This document shows positions 34,417 to 42,693 of a stretch of DNA of 64,000 nt, in pieces. The translations under genes and the position numbers were made by a program. The notes under the pieces are model-generated. The model searched no databases, was not told the origin of the DNA, and worked only from the letters and a program-made list of their open reading frames with translations. This DNA is from Gemmatimonadota bacterium (GTDB taxonomy: Bacteria; Gemmatimonadota; Gemmatimonadetes; Gemmatimonadales; GWC2-71-9). How positions within the stretch are numbered: position 1 is the first letter of the stretch; every line of letters begins with the position of its first letter. The stretch covers positions 558,001 to 622,000 of the forward strand of contig JADJAK010000002.1 of NCBI GenBank assembly GCA_016704275.1, read 5' to 3'.

Positions 34417-36884
34417 GCCGCCGCCTCGACGACGCGCGGCGCCGTGGGGACCGCCCCGCTCGGCGCTGCCCCGGCCATCGGCGCAAAGGTGCGCCCGAGC
34501 CAGCTGCCGAGGACCACGGTGAGCGAACTCGCCGGCATCATGAGCGCCGCGATCAGCGGCGAGATGGTGCCGGACATCGCCAGCGCGACGCCGGCCACGT
34601 TGTACATCAGCGCCCAGACCATGTTGCGGCGGATCACGTGCATCGTCCGCTCGGCCCCGGTCATCAGCCCCACCAGCGGCGCCAGCCCGGGCGACGTCAG
34701 GTACACGTCGGCGGTCGCGAGACACGCTTCGGCCCCGCCATGGACACCGATCCCGACATGCGCCGCCGCGATCGCGGCGGCGTCGTTCACGCCGTCGCCC
34801 ACCATCACCACGGTGCCACCCTCCGCACGCCACGCGGTGATCCGCGCCAGCTTCTCTTCCGGGGTGGCCCCGCCAATGGCCTCGTCGGCGGCGAAGCCGA
34901 GGGCGGCGCCAACCTCCGCGGCGACGGCCGGGTCGTCCCCCGAGAGCAAGGTGGTGCGCCAGCCGCGGCGACGCAGCGCGCCGAGCGCCTCGGCGGCACC
35001 ATCGCGCACCCGATCGCCCAGCCCCGCCGCCGCGACGACCACGCCGTCGACCGCGACCAGCACCGGGGTCAGCGCGCGCCCGCGAAGGGTGGCCAGCAGA
35101 AAGTCGCCACCCTCGGCCTCCGCCATCACGAAGCGCGGCGAGCCAACAAGTACGCTCCGGCCCTCCACCACGCCGCTGATGCCGCCACCGACGACGTGCG
35201 CGACCGACTCGGCGATCGGCGGGAGCAGCTCCGGCCACGCACGGCGGAAGCCGTCGGCAATCGGGTGCGACGATCCCGCTTCCAGGGCAAGCACCATCGC
35301 CTGCACCGACGGATCGCCATGCCAGCTCACCAGCGCCGTGCGCCCCTCGGTCACGGTCCCCGTCTTGTCGAGCACCAGATGTCCGGGACGAGACAACTGC
35401 TCGAGCGCATCACCGCCCTTGATGTAGATCCCGGCGCGCGCGGCGCGGCCCACCGCCACCGTGACCGCCAGCGGCGTTGCCAGGGCCAGCGCGCAGGGGC
35501 AGGTGACGATCAGGAGCGCGATGGCGTTGTCCCACGCCGCGACGTCGTCGCGGCCGACCCAGAGCGCGAACGTCGCGACGGCGAGCACCAGCACCGCGGC
35601 GACGAAGACCCCCGCCATCCGGTCGGCCATCGCCACGACGGGAGCCCGGCGCGCGCTGCTCTCCTCCACCTGCCGCAGCAACCGCGCGAGTCGCGAGGTG
35701 GCCCCCGCTTCCTCGATGCGCACCGTCACCGGCGCCGCCACGTTGAGCGTCCCCGCGTGCACGACATCACCGGCCACCGCCGTGACCGGCCGCGATTCGC
35801 CGGTGAGGAGGGCAGCGTTGACGGAGGTGCTGCCGTCGATGATGGTACCGTCCGCCGGGAAGCTCTCGCCGGCGCGGACGCGCACCGACATCCCGGGGAG
35901 GAGTGCCGCCGCAGGCATGGTGCGCTCGCTGCCATCCTCGGTCACCACACGGGCCGAATCGGGCGACAGCGAGTAGAGCAGCTCGGCGGCATCGGCCGCG
36001 GCGCGCTGGCCGCGCTGCTGCAGGAAGCGACCGGTGAGCAGGGCAAAGATCAGGATGGTGACGCCGTCGAAATAGATCGGGCCACTATCCGCCACCGTGT
36101 TGATCGCCCCGCGCACAAAGCCCGCGCCGAGCGCCAGGGCGATCGGCAAGTCCATGTGGAGCCGACGTGTGCGGAGCGCGGCAACCGCACCGGTGAAGAA
36201 GACGCGCCCTGGAAAGAGCATCGCCGGAATCGTCAAGCCGAGGGAGACCCAGCGAAAGAGTCCCTCATAGGCGGCTTCCATTCCGGCGAACTCGCCGGAG
36301 TAGAGCGCCAGCGCAGGGAGCATCACGTTGCCGGCAATCGCGCCGGCCACGCCGATGCGCGTCAGCATCGCCCGATCCTCGCGGCGGCGCATGGCGTCAC
36401 GCGCCACGCCGCGGAACGGATGCGGCGTGTAGCCCAGCTGGTCGAGCGTGCGCGCCACCTGGGAGAGCGGCAACTGCTGCGGGTCCCATTCGATCCGTGC
36501 CAGTGCCCGCCGCACATCCAGCTCCGCGCGCACGACACCCGGGAGGAGGAGCGGTACCCGCTCGACCAGCCAGACGCAGGAGGCGCAATGGACGCCTTCC
36601 AGATAGAGCTCGGTGATGGCGCGCCCGTCTGCGGTCGCCTGCACATACAGCTCGGCGAACGCGGGGTGGTCGAACTCCTCGAACGAGTGGCCACTGCTCT
36701 GCACCGCCGTCTCGCGCCGCTCGCGGAAGGCGTAGTACTGCCCCAGACCGCTCTGCTGCACGATGCCGTAGGCGGTCTCGCAGCCGCTGCAACAGAACGA
36801 CGCGGCGCCATCGCTCGCCAGCAAGGCGGGCGGGACGGCGAGACCGCAATGCGTGCAGGGCGTGCCGAGCTGGGTGGTGGTCAT
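34413..36884 (-). CDS. ccoI: Cu+-transporting P1B-type ATPase CcoI/FixI
   Basis: Copper ATPase that serves cbb3 oxidase assembly. An N-terminal metal-binding segment (CTHCGLAVPP; FCCSGCETAYG) precedes an HMA-like domain with GVHCASCVWLVER, eight helices with the TCPCAL metal site (CPC), LTGESRPV actuator loop, phosphorylated Asp in DKTGTVTEG, and MVGDGVNDAAA hinge. The double N-terminal metal motif is typical of CcoI rather than CopA. Start at 36884 (MTTTQLGTPCTHCG); the open frame continues to 36998 inside the next gene. 823 residues. ATGA overlap with ccoS. Confidence 0.94.
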   Translation of the reverse strand: MTTTQLGTPCTHCGLAVPPALLASDGAASFCCSGCETAYGIVQQSGLGQYYAFRERRETAVQSSGHSFEEFDHPAFAELYVQATADGRAITELYLEGVHCASCVWLVERVPLLLPGVVRAELDVRRALARIEWDPQQLPLSQVARTLDQLGYTPHPFRGVARDAMRRREDRAMLTRIGVAGAIAGNVMLPALALYSGEFAGMEAAYEGLFRWVSLGLTIPAMLFPGRVFFTGAVAALRTRRLHMDLPIALALGAGFVRGAINTVADSGPIYFDGVTILIFALLTGRFLQQRGQRAAADAAELLYSLSPDSARVVTEDGSERTMPAAALLPGMSVRVRAGESFPADGTIIDGSTSVNAALLTGESRPVTAVAGDVVHAGTLNVAAPVTVRIEEAGATSRLARLLRQVEESSARRAPVVAMADRMAGVFVAAVLVLAVATFALWVGRDDVAAWDNAIALLIVTCPCALALATPLAVTVAVGRAARAGIYIKGGDALEQLSRPGHLVLDKTGTVTEGRTALVSWHGDPSVQAMVLALEAGSSHPIADGFRRAWPELLPPIAESVAHVVGGGISGVVEGRSVLVGSPRFVMAEAEGGDFLLATLRGRALTPVLVAVDGVVVAAAGLGDRVRDGAAEALGALRRRGWRTTLLSGDDPAVAAEVGAALGFAADEAIGGATPEEKLARITAWRAEGGTVVMVGDGVNDAAAIAAAHVGIGVHGGAEACLATADVYLTSPGLAPLVGLMTGAERTMHVIRRNMVWALMYNVAGVALAMSGTISPLIAALMMPASSLTVVLGSWLGRTFAPMAGAAPSGAVPTAPRVVEAAA

Positions 36885-36891
36885 GGCGCGG

Positions 36892-37650
36892 TCAGTGGCG
36901 GTGTACGGCGGGCATGCTTGGCGCGGTCGGCGCGGCGGCCACGACTGGCACCGACGGCATGACCCGGTGCAGCCAGTGCGCTGCCGGGACCAGGTCAAGG
37001 TGCGAGGCGAGTGAGAGCAGGCCGAGGAGCAGGATGGTGGCGGCGCTCGCCAGCGGCAGGCGCGCGCGCCACGTCCCCGCGAGCTGCTGCAATCCCACGC
37101 CGACCGCCAGCATCATCGGCAGCGTCCCCAGCCAGAACACCGCCATCAGGGTGGCACCCTGCCACGGCGTGCCGGTGCCGGCGGCCGTCACCACGAACGC
37201 GTAGAGCCAGCCACACGGCAGCAGCGTGGTGAAGAGCCCGGTAGCCGCCGCTCGCACCACCGGCGGGCGGTCCATCAGGCGGTGGAGGACACTCCCCATC
37301 GCCCGCTGCCACGCCGCAGGTGGCCGCACCGGCATCACCGACGCGCCACTGGCGACCAGGAGCGCATGCGCGCCCCACACCACGAGCAGCACCGCCGTGG
37401 CGATCGCCGCGACATGCTGCACCCCGGCGAGCGTGCCAGCCCGTTCGAGGCCGGCGCCGAGCAACCCGGCGACGGTGCCAAGGAGGAGGTAAGCGGCCAG
37501 GCGACCGACGTTGTACGCTGCGTGCGCGTTGCGGCTCTCACGCCACGTGCTGCCCGCCGGGGCATAGAGACAGGTGAACGCCCCGCACATCGCGGCACAG
37601 TGGACGCTGCCCAGCAGCGAGGCCACCAGGACCGCGAGGGCGAAGGTCAC
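36892..37650 (-). CDS. SafE/UreH-like transmembrane protein of the cco operon
   Basis: A 252-residue protein with about six or seven helices, of the sulfite exporter TauE/SafE-like (DsbD-related) family. VASLLGSVHCAAMCGAFTCLY in the first helices has two cysteines in the CxxxCG arrangement seen in proposed copper-handling members, and TLLPCGWLYAFVVTAAG repeats the pattern in the second half. Located between ccoH (4-base overlap) and ccoI (7-base gap), as in many cco clusters, which suggests a part in copper delivery or haem-copper maturation. The C-terminal His-containing tail (HWLHRVMP; MPAVHRH) may add metal ligands. Confidence 0.85.
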   Translation of the reverse strand: MTFALAVLVASLLGSVHCAAMCGAFTCLYAPAGSTWRESRNAHAAYNVGRLAAYLLLGTVAGLLGAGLERAGTLAGVQHVAAIATAVLLVVWGAHALLVASGASVMPVRPPAAWQRAMGSVLHRLMDRPPVVRAAATGLFTTLLPCGWLYAFVVTAAGTGTPWQGATLMAVFWLGTLPMMLAVGVGLQQLAGTWRARLPLASAATILLLGLLSLASHLDLVPAAHWLHRVMPSVPVVAAAPTAPSMPAVHRH

Positions 37651-38186
37651 TTCGGCGCGTCTCCGGGCCGCGCGGTCACCACCGTGGCGACCGCGGTGGT
37701 CGAGGCATCGAGGCGCAGATTCTCCGTGAAGCGATCAGTGCCGCGCACGGCGGCGAGGCGCAACTCCCACAGCCCGGCACGGTTGATCACGCCGGCCGCG
37801 GCATACTGGCCCGGCTCGCCGGTGGCGACGAGCGTGGCGCGCGCGACCTCGCCGGCATACGCGATCGGCATCGCCTCGAGCGTCACCGCGGCGCCGCTCA
37901 CCGGCTCGCCCCCGGCAGTGTGCAGGGTCACACTCAGCGTGTCACCCCCACCCGAGCGTACCGCGCCGAGCGTGGGCACCATCACCCAGCCGAGGGCCGC
38001 GTTGCGGCCATCCTGGGCCATCGTGGAATCCCAGCCGACCGCCTTCTGGTAATAGTTCGACTCCACCGCGAAGTGGCGATCGCCACCGGCCAGACGCACC
38101 AGCACGACCCCCAAGGCGATGTTGCCGAGGAGCGCGGTGATGATCATCGTCGGCCAGATCCGTTCCCTCGAGAAGGGCGACTTCAT
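37647..38186 (-). CDS. ccoH: cbb3 oxidase assembly protein CcoH/FixH
   Basis: Bitopic membrane protein of 179 residues needed for stable assembly of cbb3 oxidase. A single helix (MIITALLGNIALGVVLVRLA) precedes the FixH hallmark NYYQKAVGWDSTMAQD, and the remainder is a periplasmic beta-sandwich. Located in the usual place after ccoG, overlapping its neighbours by 4 bases on both sides. Confidence 0.9.
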   Translation of the reverse strand: MKSPFSRERIWPTMIITALLGNIALGVVLVRLAGGDRHFAVESNYYQKAVGWDSTMAQDGRNAALGWVMVPTLGAVRSGGGDTLSVTLHTAGGEPVSGAAVTLEAMPIAYAGEVARATLVATGEPGQYAAAGVINRAGLWELRLAAVRGTDRFTENLRLDASTTAVATVVTARPGDAPK

Positions 38187-39580
38187 GGCGTAGTCCCGCT
38201 GGCCGCGACGGGGCCGAGGAGGTTGAACGGGGTGTCCGTGGTGAAGCTCGGGCCGGCCGTGATCCGGATCGTGACGTCGTGCTGGCCGTTCACGAAGGCG
38301 CTCCGTGGCAGCAGGATGAAGAGCGACGTGGTCCGCAGGTCGTTCGCCTTGACCGTCAGCGGGCTTTCCGGCGCAATCACCTCACCGCCATCGGCGCCGA
38401 GCACGGTGATGGTGTACACCTGCTCCACCCGGCTCCGGTTGCCGACGCGCACGCGCACCTGGTTGGCCACCCGACCATCGGGCTCGACCCGGAACGGTTC
38501 CGCCTGACTGCGCAGCACGGTGATGTCGGCCGCCGGACGGGTGCCCAGCGAGTAGAGGAAGCCACCGAAGAAGAGCGTCAATGCCAGCGGATAGAGCACC
38601 ACGCGCGTGCGCAGCATGTGCTTGGGCTTGCCGGCGAGGGCATCCTGCGAACTGTAGCGGATCAGCCCCTTCGGCTTGCCGACCTGCGTCATGATGGCGT
38701 CGCAGGCATCGATGCACTGGGTGCAGTGGACGCATTCCATCTGCAGTCCGTTGCGGATGTCGATCCCGGTCGGGCAGGTGGTGACACAGGCCCCGCAGTC
38801 GATGCAATCGCCGGCGTCGGCCGGGCGCGGCTTGGCGTGGCCGCGGGGCTCGCCCCGGACGTAGTCGTACGCCACGATGACCGACTGCTTGTCCAGCAAC
38901 ACCGACTGCCAGCGGCCGTAGGGGCAGGCGATCAGGCAGGTCTGCTCCCGGAACCAGGTGAAGTCCGTGAAGATGATCGCGGTCGTGAACGCCATCACGA
39001 TGAATGGCGTCGGGTGCTGCGCGGGCGAGAGTCGCACCCACCGCTCGAGCGCCTCGACGCCGACGAAGTAGGCGAGGAAGGTGTGCGCCAGCAGCAGCGA
39101 GAGGGCCAGGTAGACCGCGTACTTGGCGAGGCGACGCGGATGGAAGTGGGACCGCTTCCGGTCGAGTTGGAGCGATCCGCTCCGGCCTCCCTCGAAGAGC
39201 CGCTCGATGGGCCGGTAGAGGAACTCGAGGTAGACGGTCTGCGGACAGGCCCAGCCGCACCAGACGCGGCCGAAGAGCGCCGAGAAGAGGAAGATGGCGA
39301 TCACCACCGAACCGAGCAGCAGCATGAGCAGCAGGGTGTCGGTCGGCAGGAAGGTGGTACCGAGGATCGTGAACTGGCGACGCGGGACGTCCAGCAGGAT
39401 CGCCGGCAGTCCGTGGATGCGGACGTGCGGGATCCCGATGAAGACGACCATCAGGACATACGCCACGATCCGCCGGCGCGTGAACCACGCGCCGGCGGCA
39501 GGCTTCGGACGGATCCAGTTGCGCGATCCGTCCTCGTTCAACGTCGGCAGGACACGGCCACTCGCGGCCGGGGCGGTCAT
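38183..39580 (-). CDS. ccoG: cbb3 oxidase accessory protein CcoG (polyferredoxin, Cu2+ reductase)
   Basis: Membrane iron-sulfur protein that reduces copper for cbb3 biogenesis. Helices with RVWCGWACPQTVYLEFLYRPIERL and FREQTCLIACPYGRWQSVLLD, then two 4Fe-4S clusters (CIDCGACVTTCPTGIDIRNG; ECVHCTQCIDACDAIM) and a C-terminal immunoglobulin-like domain from about residue 350. From the ATG at 39580 it has 465 residues; the open frame further upstream is a shadow of ccoP. Overlaps ccoP and ccoH as ATGA. Confidence 0.95.
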   Translation of the reverse strand: MTAPAASGRVLPTLNEDGSRNWIRPKPAAGAWFTRRRIVAYVLMVVFIGIPHVRIHGLPAILLDVPRRQFTILGTTFLPTDTLLLMLLLGSVVIAIFLFSALFGRVWCGWACPQTVYLEFLYRPIERLFEGGRSGSLQLDRKRSHFHPRRLAKYAVYLALSLLLAHTFLAYFVGVEALERWVRLSPAQHPTPFIVMAFTTAIIFTDFTWFREQTCLIACPYGRWQSVLLDKQSVIVAYDYVRGEPRGHAKPRPADAGDCIDCGACVTTCPTGIDIRNGLQMECVHCTQCIDACDAIMTQVGKPKGLIRYSSQDALAGKPKHMLRTRVVLYPLALTLFFGGFLYSLGTRPAADITVLRSQAEPFRVEPDGRVANQVRVRVGNRSRVEQVYTITVLGADGGEVIAPESPLTVKANDLRTTSLFILLPRSAFVNGQHDVTIRITAGPSFTTDTPFNLLGPVAASGTTP

Positions 39581-40131
39581 CGGGCTTCCACGACTCCTTC
39601 TGCAACTTTCGGTTTGGCGGGCGTGGTGCCGTGCAGGGACCAGACATAGCTGGTCACGTGCTCCACGTCCTCGGGCTTGAGCATCTGGCCCCAGGCCGGC
39701 ATCCCCTTCGCAAGGACACCGTCGACGATGGTGGTGTGGATCTTGTCGATCGTGCCACCGTGGATCCAGGCGTCGTCGGTCAGGTTCGGCCCGATCAGGC
39801 CGCCGCCGTCGGCCGCATGACATGCCGCACAGTTCTTGGTGAAGACTTCCTTCCCTTCCTCGACGCTCTTCGGGTCGGCAGCCATCGCCAGCAACTGTTC
39901 CGGCGTCACCGTCGACGCCACCACCGGATGCTCGGCGGCCGCCGTCGCCATCGCCGCCTGATACTCGGCCTGGCGCCCCTTCCCTTCGCCAATGCCGAAG
40001 ACATTGAAGTAGTACAACACCGCGTAGATGATCGTCAGCCAGAAGGTGGTCACCCACCACGCCGGCATCGGATTGTCGTACTCCTGAATCCCGTCGTAGC
40101 TGTGCTCGATCAGGCGATCCTGGTCACTCAT
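39577..40131 (-). CDS. ccoP: cbb3 oxidase subunit CcoP with a single haem c
   Basis: Electron-entry subunit. The 184-residue protein begins DRLIEHSYDGIQEYDNPMPAWWVTTFWLTIIYAVLYY, the classical CcoP N-terminal domain and helix, and has only one haem-binding motif, CAACH, with a Met ligand candidate in GMPAWGQML. Proteobacterial CcoP (about 300 residues) has two haem c domains, so this is the short, mono-haem form. It overlaps ccoQ by 8 bases and ccoG by 4. Confidence 0.92.
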   Translation of the reverse strand: MSDQDRLIEHSYDGIQEYDNPMPAWWVTTFWLTIIYAVLYYFNVFGIGEGKGRQAEYQAAMATAAAEHPVVASTVTPEQLLAMAADPKSVEEGKEVFTKNCAACHAADGGGLIGPNLTDDAWIHGGTIDKIHTTIVDGVLAKGMPAWGQMLKPEDVEHVTSYVWSLHGTTPAKPKVAEGVVEAR

Positions 40132-40330
40132 GGGACGCTCCTGCGGAAGGACTGGACGGCGTCGTCGGCGCGTCGTCGAGGGGAAGCCGGGCAGCGGCCT
40201 GCCAGCGGAGGCGCGCGGAGGGGCGGAAGACCCACCACGCGATCCCGAGGAAGGATGCCAGGAAGAGGATCAGGGCGACCTCGGCATAGCTCGAGAGCCC
40301 CGCGTTGCTCATCAGGTCGGTGAGGCTCAT
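40124..40330 (-). CDS. ccoQ: cbb3 oxidase small subunit CcoQ
   Basis: A 68-residue single-helix protein (EVALILFLASFLGIAWWVFRPSARLRW) with the usual CcoQ pattern of a helix ending in WWVF-P-R. The C-terminal tail is not conserved. It overlaps ccoNO by 4 bases at its start and ccoP by 8 at its end, matching the standard order. Confidence 0.85.
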   Translation of the reverse strand: MSLTDLMSNAGLSSYAEVALILFLASFLGIAWWVFRPSARLRWQAAARLPLDDAPTTPSSPSAGASHE

Positions 40331-42543
40331 GGCGCCCGTCCCGCAGCGGCGACCGGCGTCGACTTGATGTCGCGGCCGAGGCGCTGCATGTAGGCGACGA
40401 TCGCGATCACCTCGCGGTCCGCCAGCCCGGCCGGCCCACCCGACCGCTCGACTTCGGCCGCCAGCTCCGCCGCCTGCGCCTTCGCCATCGGCACGGCGTT
40501 GTTGATCGCGTCGCCGTACGGCACGCCGAGCATCGCCATCGCATCGATCCGCTTGGGAATCACGTCCCAGTCGATGGTGTTGGTCGCGAAGTGGGCGTAG
40601 GCCGGCATGATCGACTTCGCCGCCAGCTCGCGCGGGTTGGCGAAGTGGCGCACGTGCCAGAGGTTGGGATACTTCCCGCCCTCGCGCGCCAGATCCGGCC
40701 CGATGCGGCGCGAGCCCCAGAGGAACGGATGCTCGTACACCGACTCACCCGGCTTGGAATACTCGCCGTACCGCTCGGTCTCGTAGCGGAGCGGGCGGAT
40801 CTGCTGCGAATGGCAGTTGAAGCAGCCCTCGCGAATGTACATGTCGCGCCCGTAGAGCTCGAGCGGCGTGTACGGCTTGACCGACGCGATCGTCGGCACG
40901 TTGGCCTTGATCAGGAAGGTCGGCAGGATCTCGAAGAGCGACGCGACCACGACCGCCAGCACGACCAGCACCGTGAAGAAGACCGGCATCCGCTCCCACT
41001 TGCGGTGGTAGCGCATCGCCCGGATCCGGCCGATGAACCCCTCGCCCGCCGGCACGTGCTCCGGGTCTGGTACGTAGGCCTTCGAGAGCGGCGCGGCCCG
41101 GATCACCGGGACCTCGTAGGTCTTCGGCCGCGCGCGCCACGTCATCAGGATGTTCCAGCCGAAGAGCAGCATGCCGACGATGTAGAGCGAGCCGCCGACG
41201 ACGCGCACCCAGTACATCGGCATCAGCTTGGCGACCGTCTCGACGAAGTCCGGATACATCAGGCGGCCGGTCTCGTCGAAGGCACGCCACATCAACCCCT
41301 GCGTCACGCCGGCGCTGTAGATCGCCACGACGTACAGGATGATGCCGAAGGTGGCGATCCAGAAGTGCAGCCCCGCCAGCTTCTTCGAGTGCAGCGGCGC
41401 CTGGAAGAGGCGCGGCAGCAGCCAGTAGACCATGCCGAAGGTGAGGAAGCCGTTCCAGCCGAGCGCGCCGGTGTGCACGTGGGCGATGATCCAGTCGGTG
41501 TAGTGGGCCAGGGCGTTGACGCTCTTGATCGAGAGCATCGGGCCCTCGAACGTCGACATGCCGTACGCCGTGATGCCGACGACGAAGAACTTGAGGATCG
41601 GGTCATCCACGACCTTCTGCCAGCCGCCGCGCAGCGTGAGCAGGCCGTTGATCATGCCGCCCCAGCTCGGCGCCCAGAGCATCACCGAGAAGATCATCCC
41701 GAGCGTGGACGCCCACTCCGGCAGCGCCGTGTAGTGGAGGTGGTGCGGCCCGGCCCAGATGTAGAGGAAGACCAGCGACCAGAAGTGCAGGATCGAGAGC
41801 CGGTACGAGAAGACCGGGCCGCCCGCCGCCTTCGGCATGAAGTAGTACATCAGCCCGAGGAAGGGCGTCGTCAGGAAGAAGGCGACGGCGTTGTGGCCGT
41901 ACCACCACTGCATGAAGGCGTCCTGCACGCCGGCGTAGATCGAGTAGCTCTTGAAGGCGCCAGCCGGAACCGAGAGGTTGTTGAAGATGTGCAGCACCGC
42001 GACGGTCACGATCGAGGCGACGTAGAACCAGATCGCCACGTAGAGGTGCCGTTCGCGCCGCTTGACCATCGTCCCGACGAAGTTCACCGCGAAGGCCACC
42101 CACACCACGGCGATCGCGATGTCGATCGGCCATTCGAGCTCGGCGTATTCCTTGGCCTGGGTCATCCCGAGTGGCAGCGTGATCGCGGCCGCGACGATGA
42201 TCGCCTGCCAGCCCCAGAAATGAAAATTGCTGAGGGCGTCGGAGAACATCCGCGTCTTCAGCAATCGTTGCGACGAGTAGTAGCAGCCGCAGAAGAACGC
42301 GTTGCCCGCGAAGGCGAAGATCACCGCGTTGGTGTGGAGAGGGCGGAGCCGGCCGAACGACGTGATCGGCAGTCCGAGATTGAAGGCGGGATCGGCGAGC
42401 TGCAGGGCGATCAGCAGCCCCACGATCATTCCGATCAGGCCCCAGACGAAGCAGGCAACGAGAAATTTGCGGACGATGGCGTCATCGTACGTGAATTCGT
42501 CCAGCACCGCTCCCGATCCTGCACCCGACACAGCTGCACTCAT
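40327..42543 (-). CDS. ccoNO: cbb3 oxidase fused catalytic and mono-haem subunits (CcoN-CcoO)
   Basis: Terminal oxidase with high oxygen affinity. Residues 1 to about 480 are CcoN: twelve helices, low-spin haem and Cu-site histidines in RPLHTNAVIFAF, FMQWWYGHNAVAFFL (with the CuB histidine), AGPHHLHYTALPEW and IIAHVHTGALGWNG. Residues about 510-738 are CcoO: helix VFFTVLVVLAVVVASLFEILP, haem c motif GCFNCHSQQIRPL, and GPDLAREGGKYPNLWHVRH. The two are one continuous frame without an internal stop; in most bacteria they are separate genes. First gene of the operon; the 150 bases upstream contain TTGAT and ATCAA half sites but no complete FNR box. Confidence 0.95.
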   Translation of the reverse strand: MSAAVSGAGSGAVLDEFTYDDAIVRKFLVACFVWGLIGMIVGLLIALQLADPAFNLGLPITSFGRLRPLHTNAVIFAFAGNAFFCGCYYSSQRLLKTRMFSDALSNFHFWGWQAIIVAAAITLPLGMTQAKEYAELEWPIDIAIAVVWVAFAVNFVGTMVKRRERHLYVAIWFYVASIVTVAVLHIFNNLSVPAGAFKSYSIYAGVQDAFMQWWYGHNAVAFFLTTPFLGLMYYFMPKAAGGPVFSYRLSILHFWSLVFLYIWAGPHHLHYTALPEWASTLGMIFSVMLWAPSWGGMINGLLTLRGGWQKVVDDPILKFFVVGITAYGMSTFEGPMLSIKSVNALAHYTDWIIAHVHTGALGWNGFLTFGMVYWLLPRLFQAPLHSKKLAGLHFWIATFGIILYVVAIYSAGVTQGLMWRAFDETGRLMYPDFVETVAKLMPMYWVRVVGGSLYIVGMLLFGWNILMTWRARPKTYEVPVIRAAPLSKAYVPDPEHVPAGEGFIGRIRAMRYHRKWERMPVFFTVLVVLAVVVASLFEILPTFLIKANVPTIASVKPYTPLELYGRDMYIREGCFNCHSQQIRPLRYETERYGEYSKPGESVYEHPFLWGSRRIGPDLAREGGKYPNLWHVRHFANPRELAAKSIMPAYAHFATNTIDWDVIPKRIDAMAMLGVPYGDAINNAVPMAKAQAAELAAEVERSGGPAGLADREVIAIVAYMQRLGRDIKSTPVAAAGRAP

Positions 42544-42693
42544 ACCCGCGCCTCCCGACCTCGTGATTGATCCCTGCCTCGCACCTGGATGACTCCAAGG
42601 AACGATTGCAGGGTAACGGGTCGGGATTCAGCCTGCCACCAAGTAAAACAGTCGGGATTGGGAAACCCCGATCAAACGATGGAGTGGCCTCTT

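Noticed and set aside
34308..36962. 884-residue plus-strand open frame over ccoI
   Set aside because: Antisense shadow of the copper ATPase gene, no recognisable domain or ribosome site.
40591..42570. 659-residue plus-strand open frame over ccoNO
   Set aside because: Antisense shadow of a clearly conserved oxidase gene; composition (Arg, His, Asp) is typical of such shadows.
42544..42690. FNR box upstream of the cbb3 operon
   Set aside because: Separate TTGAT and ATCAA half sites are present, but not with the four-base spacing required, so I do not call it.
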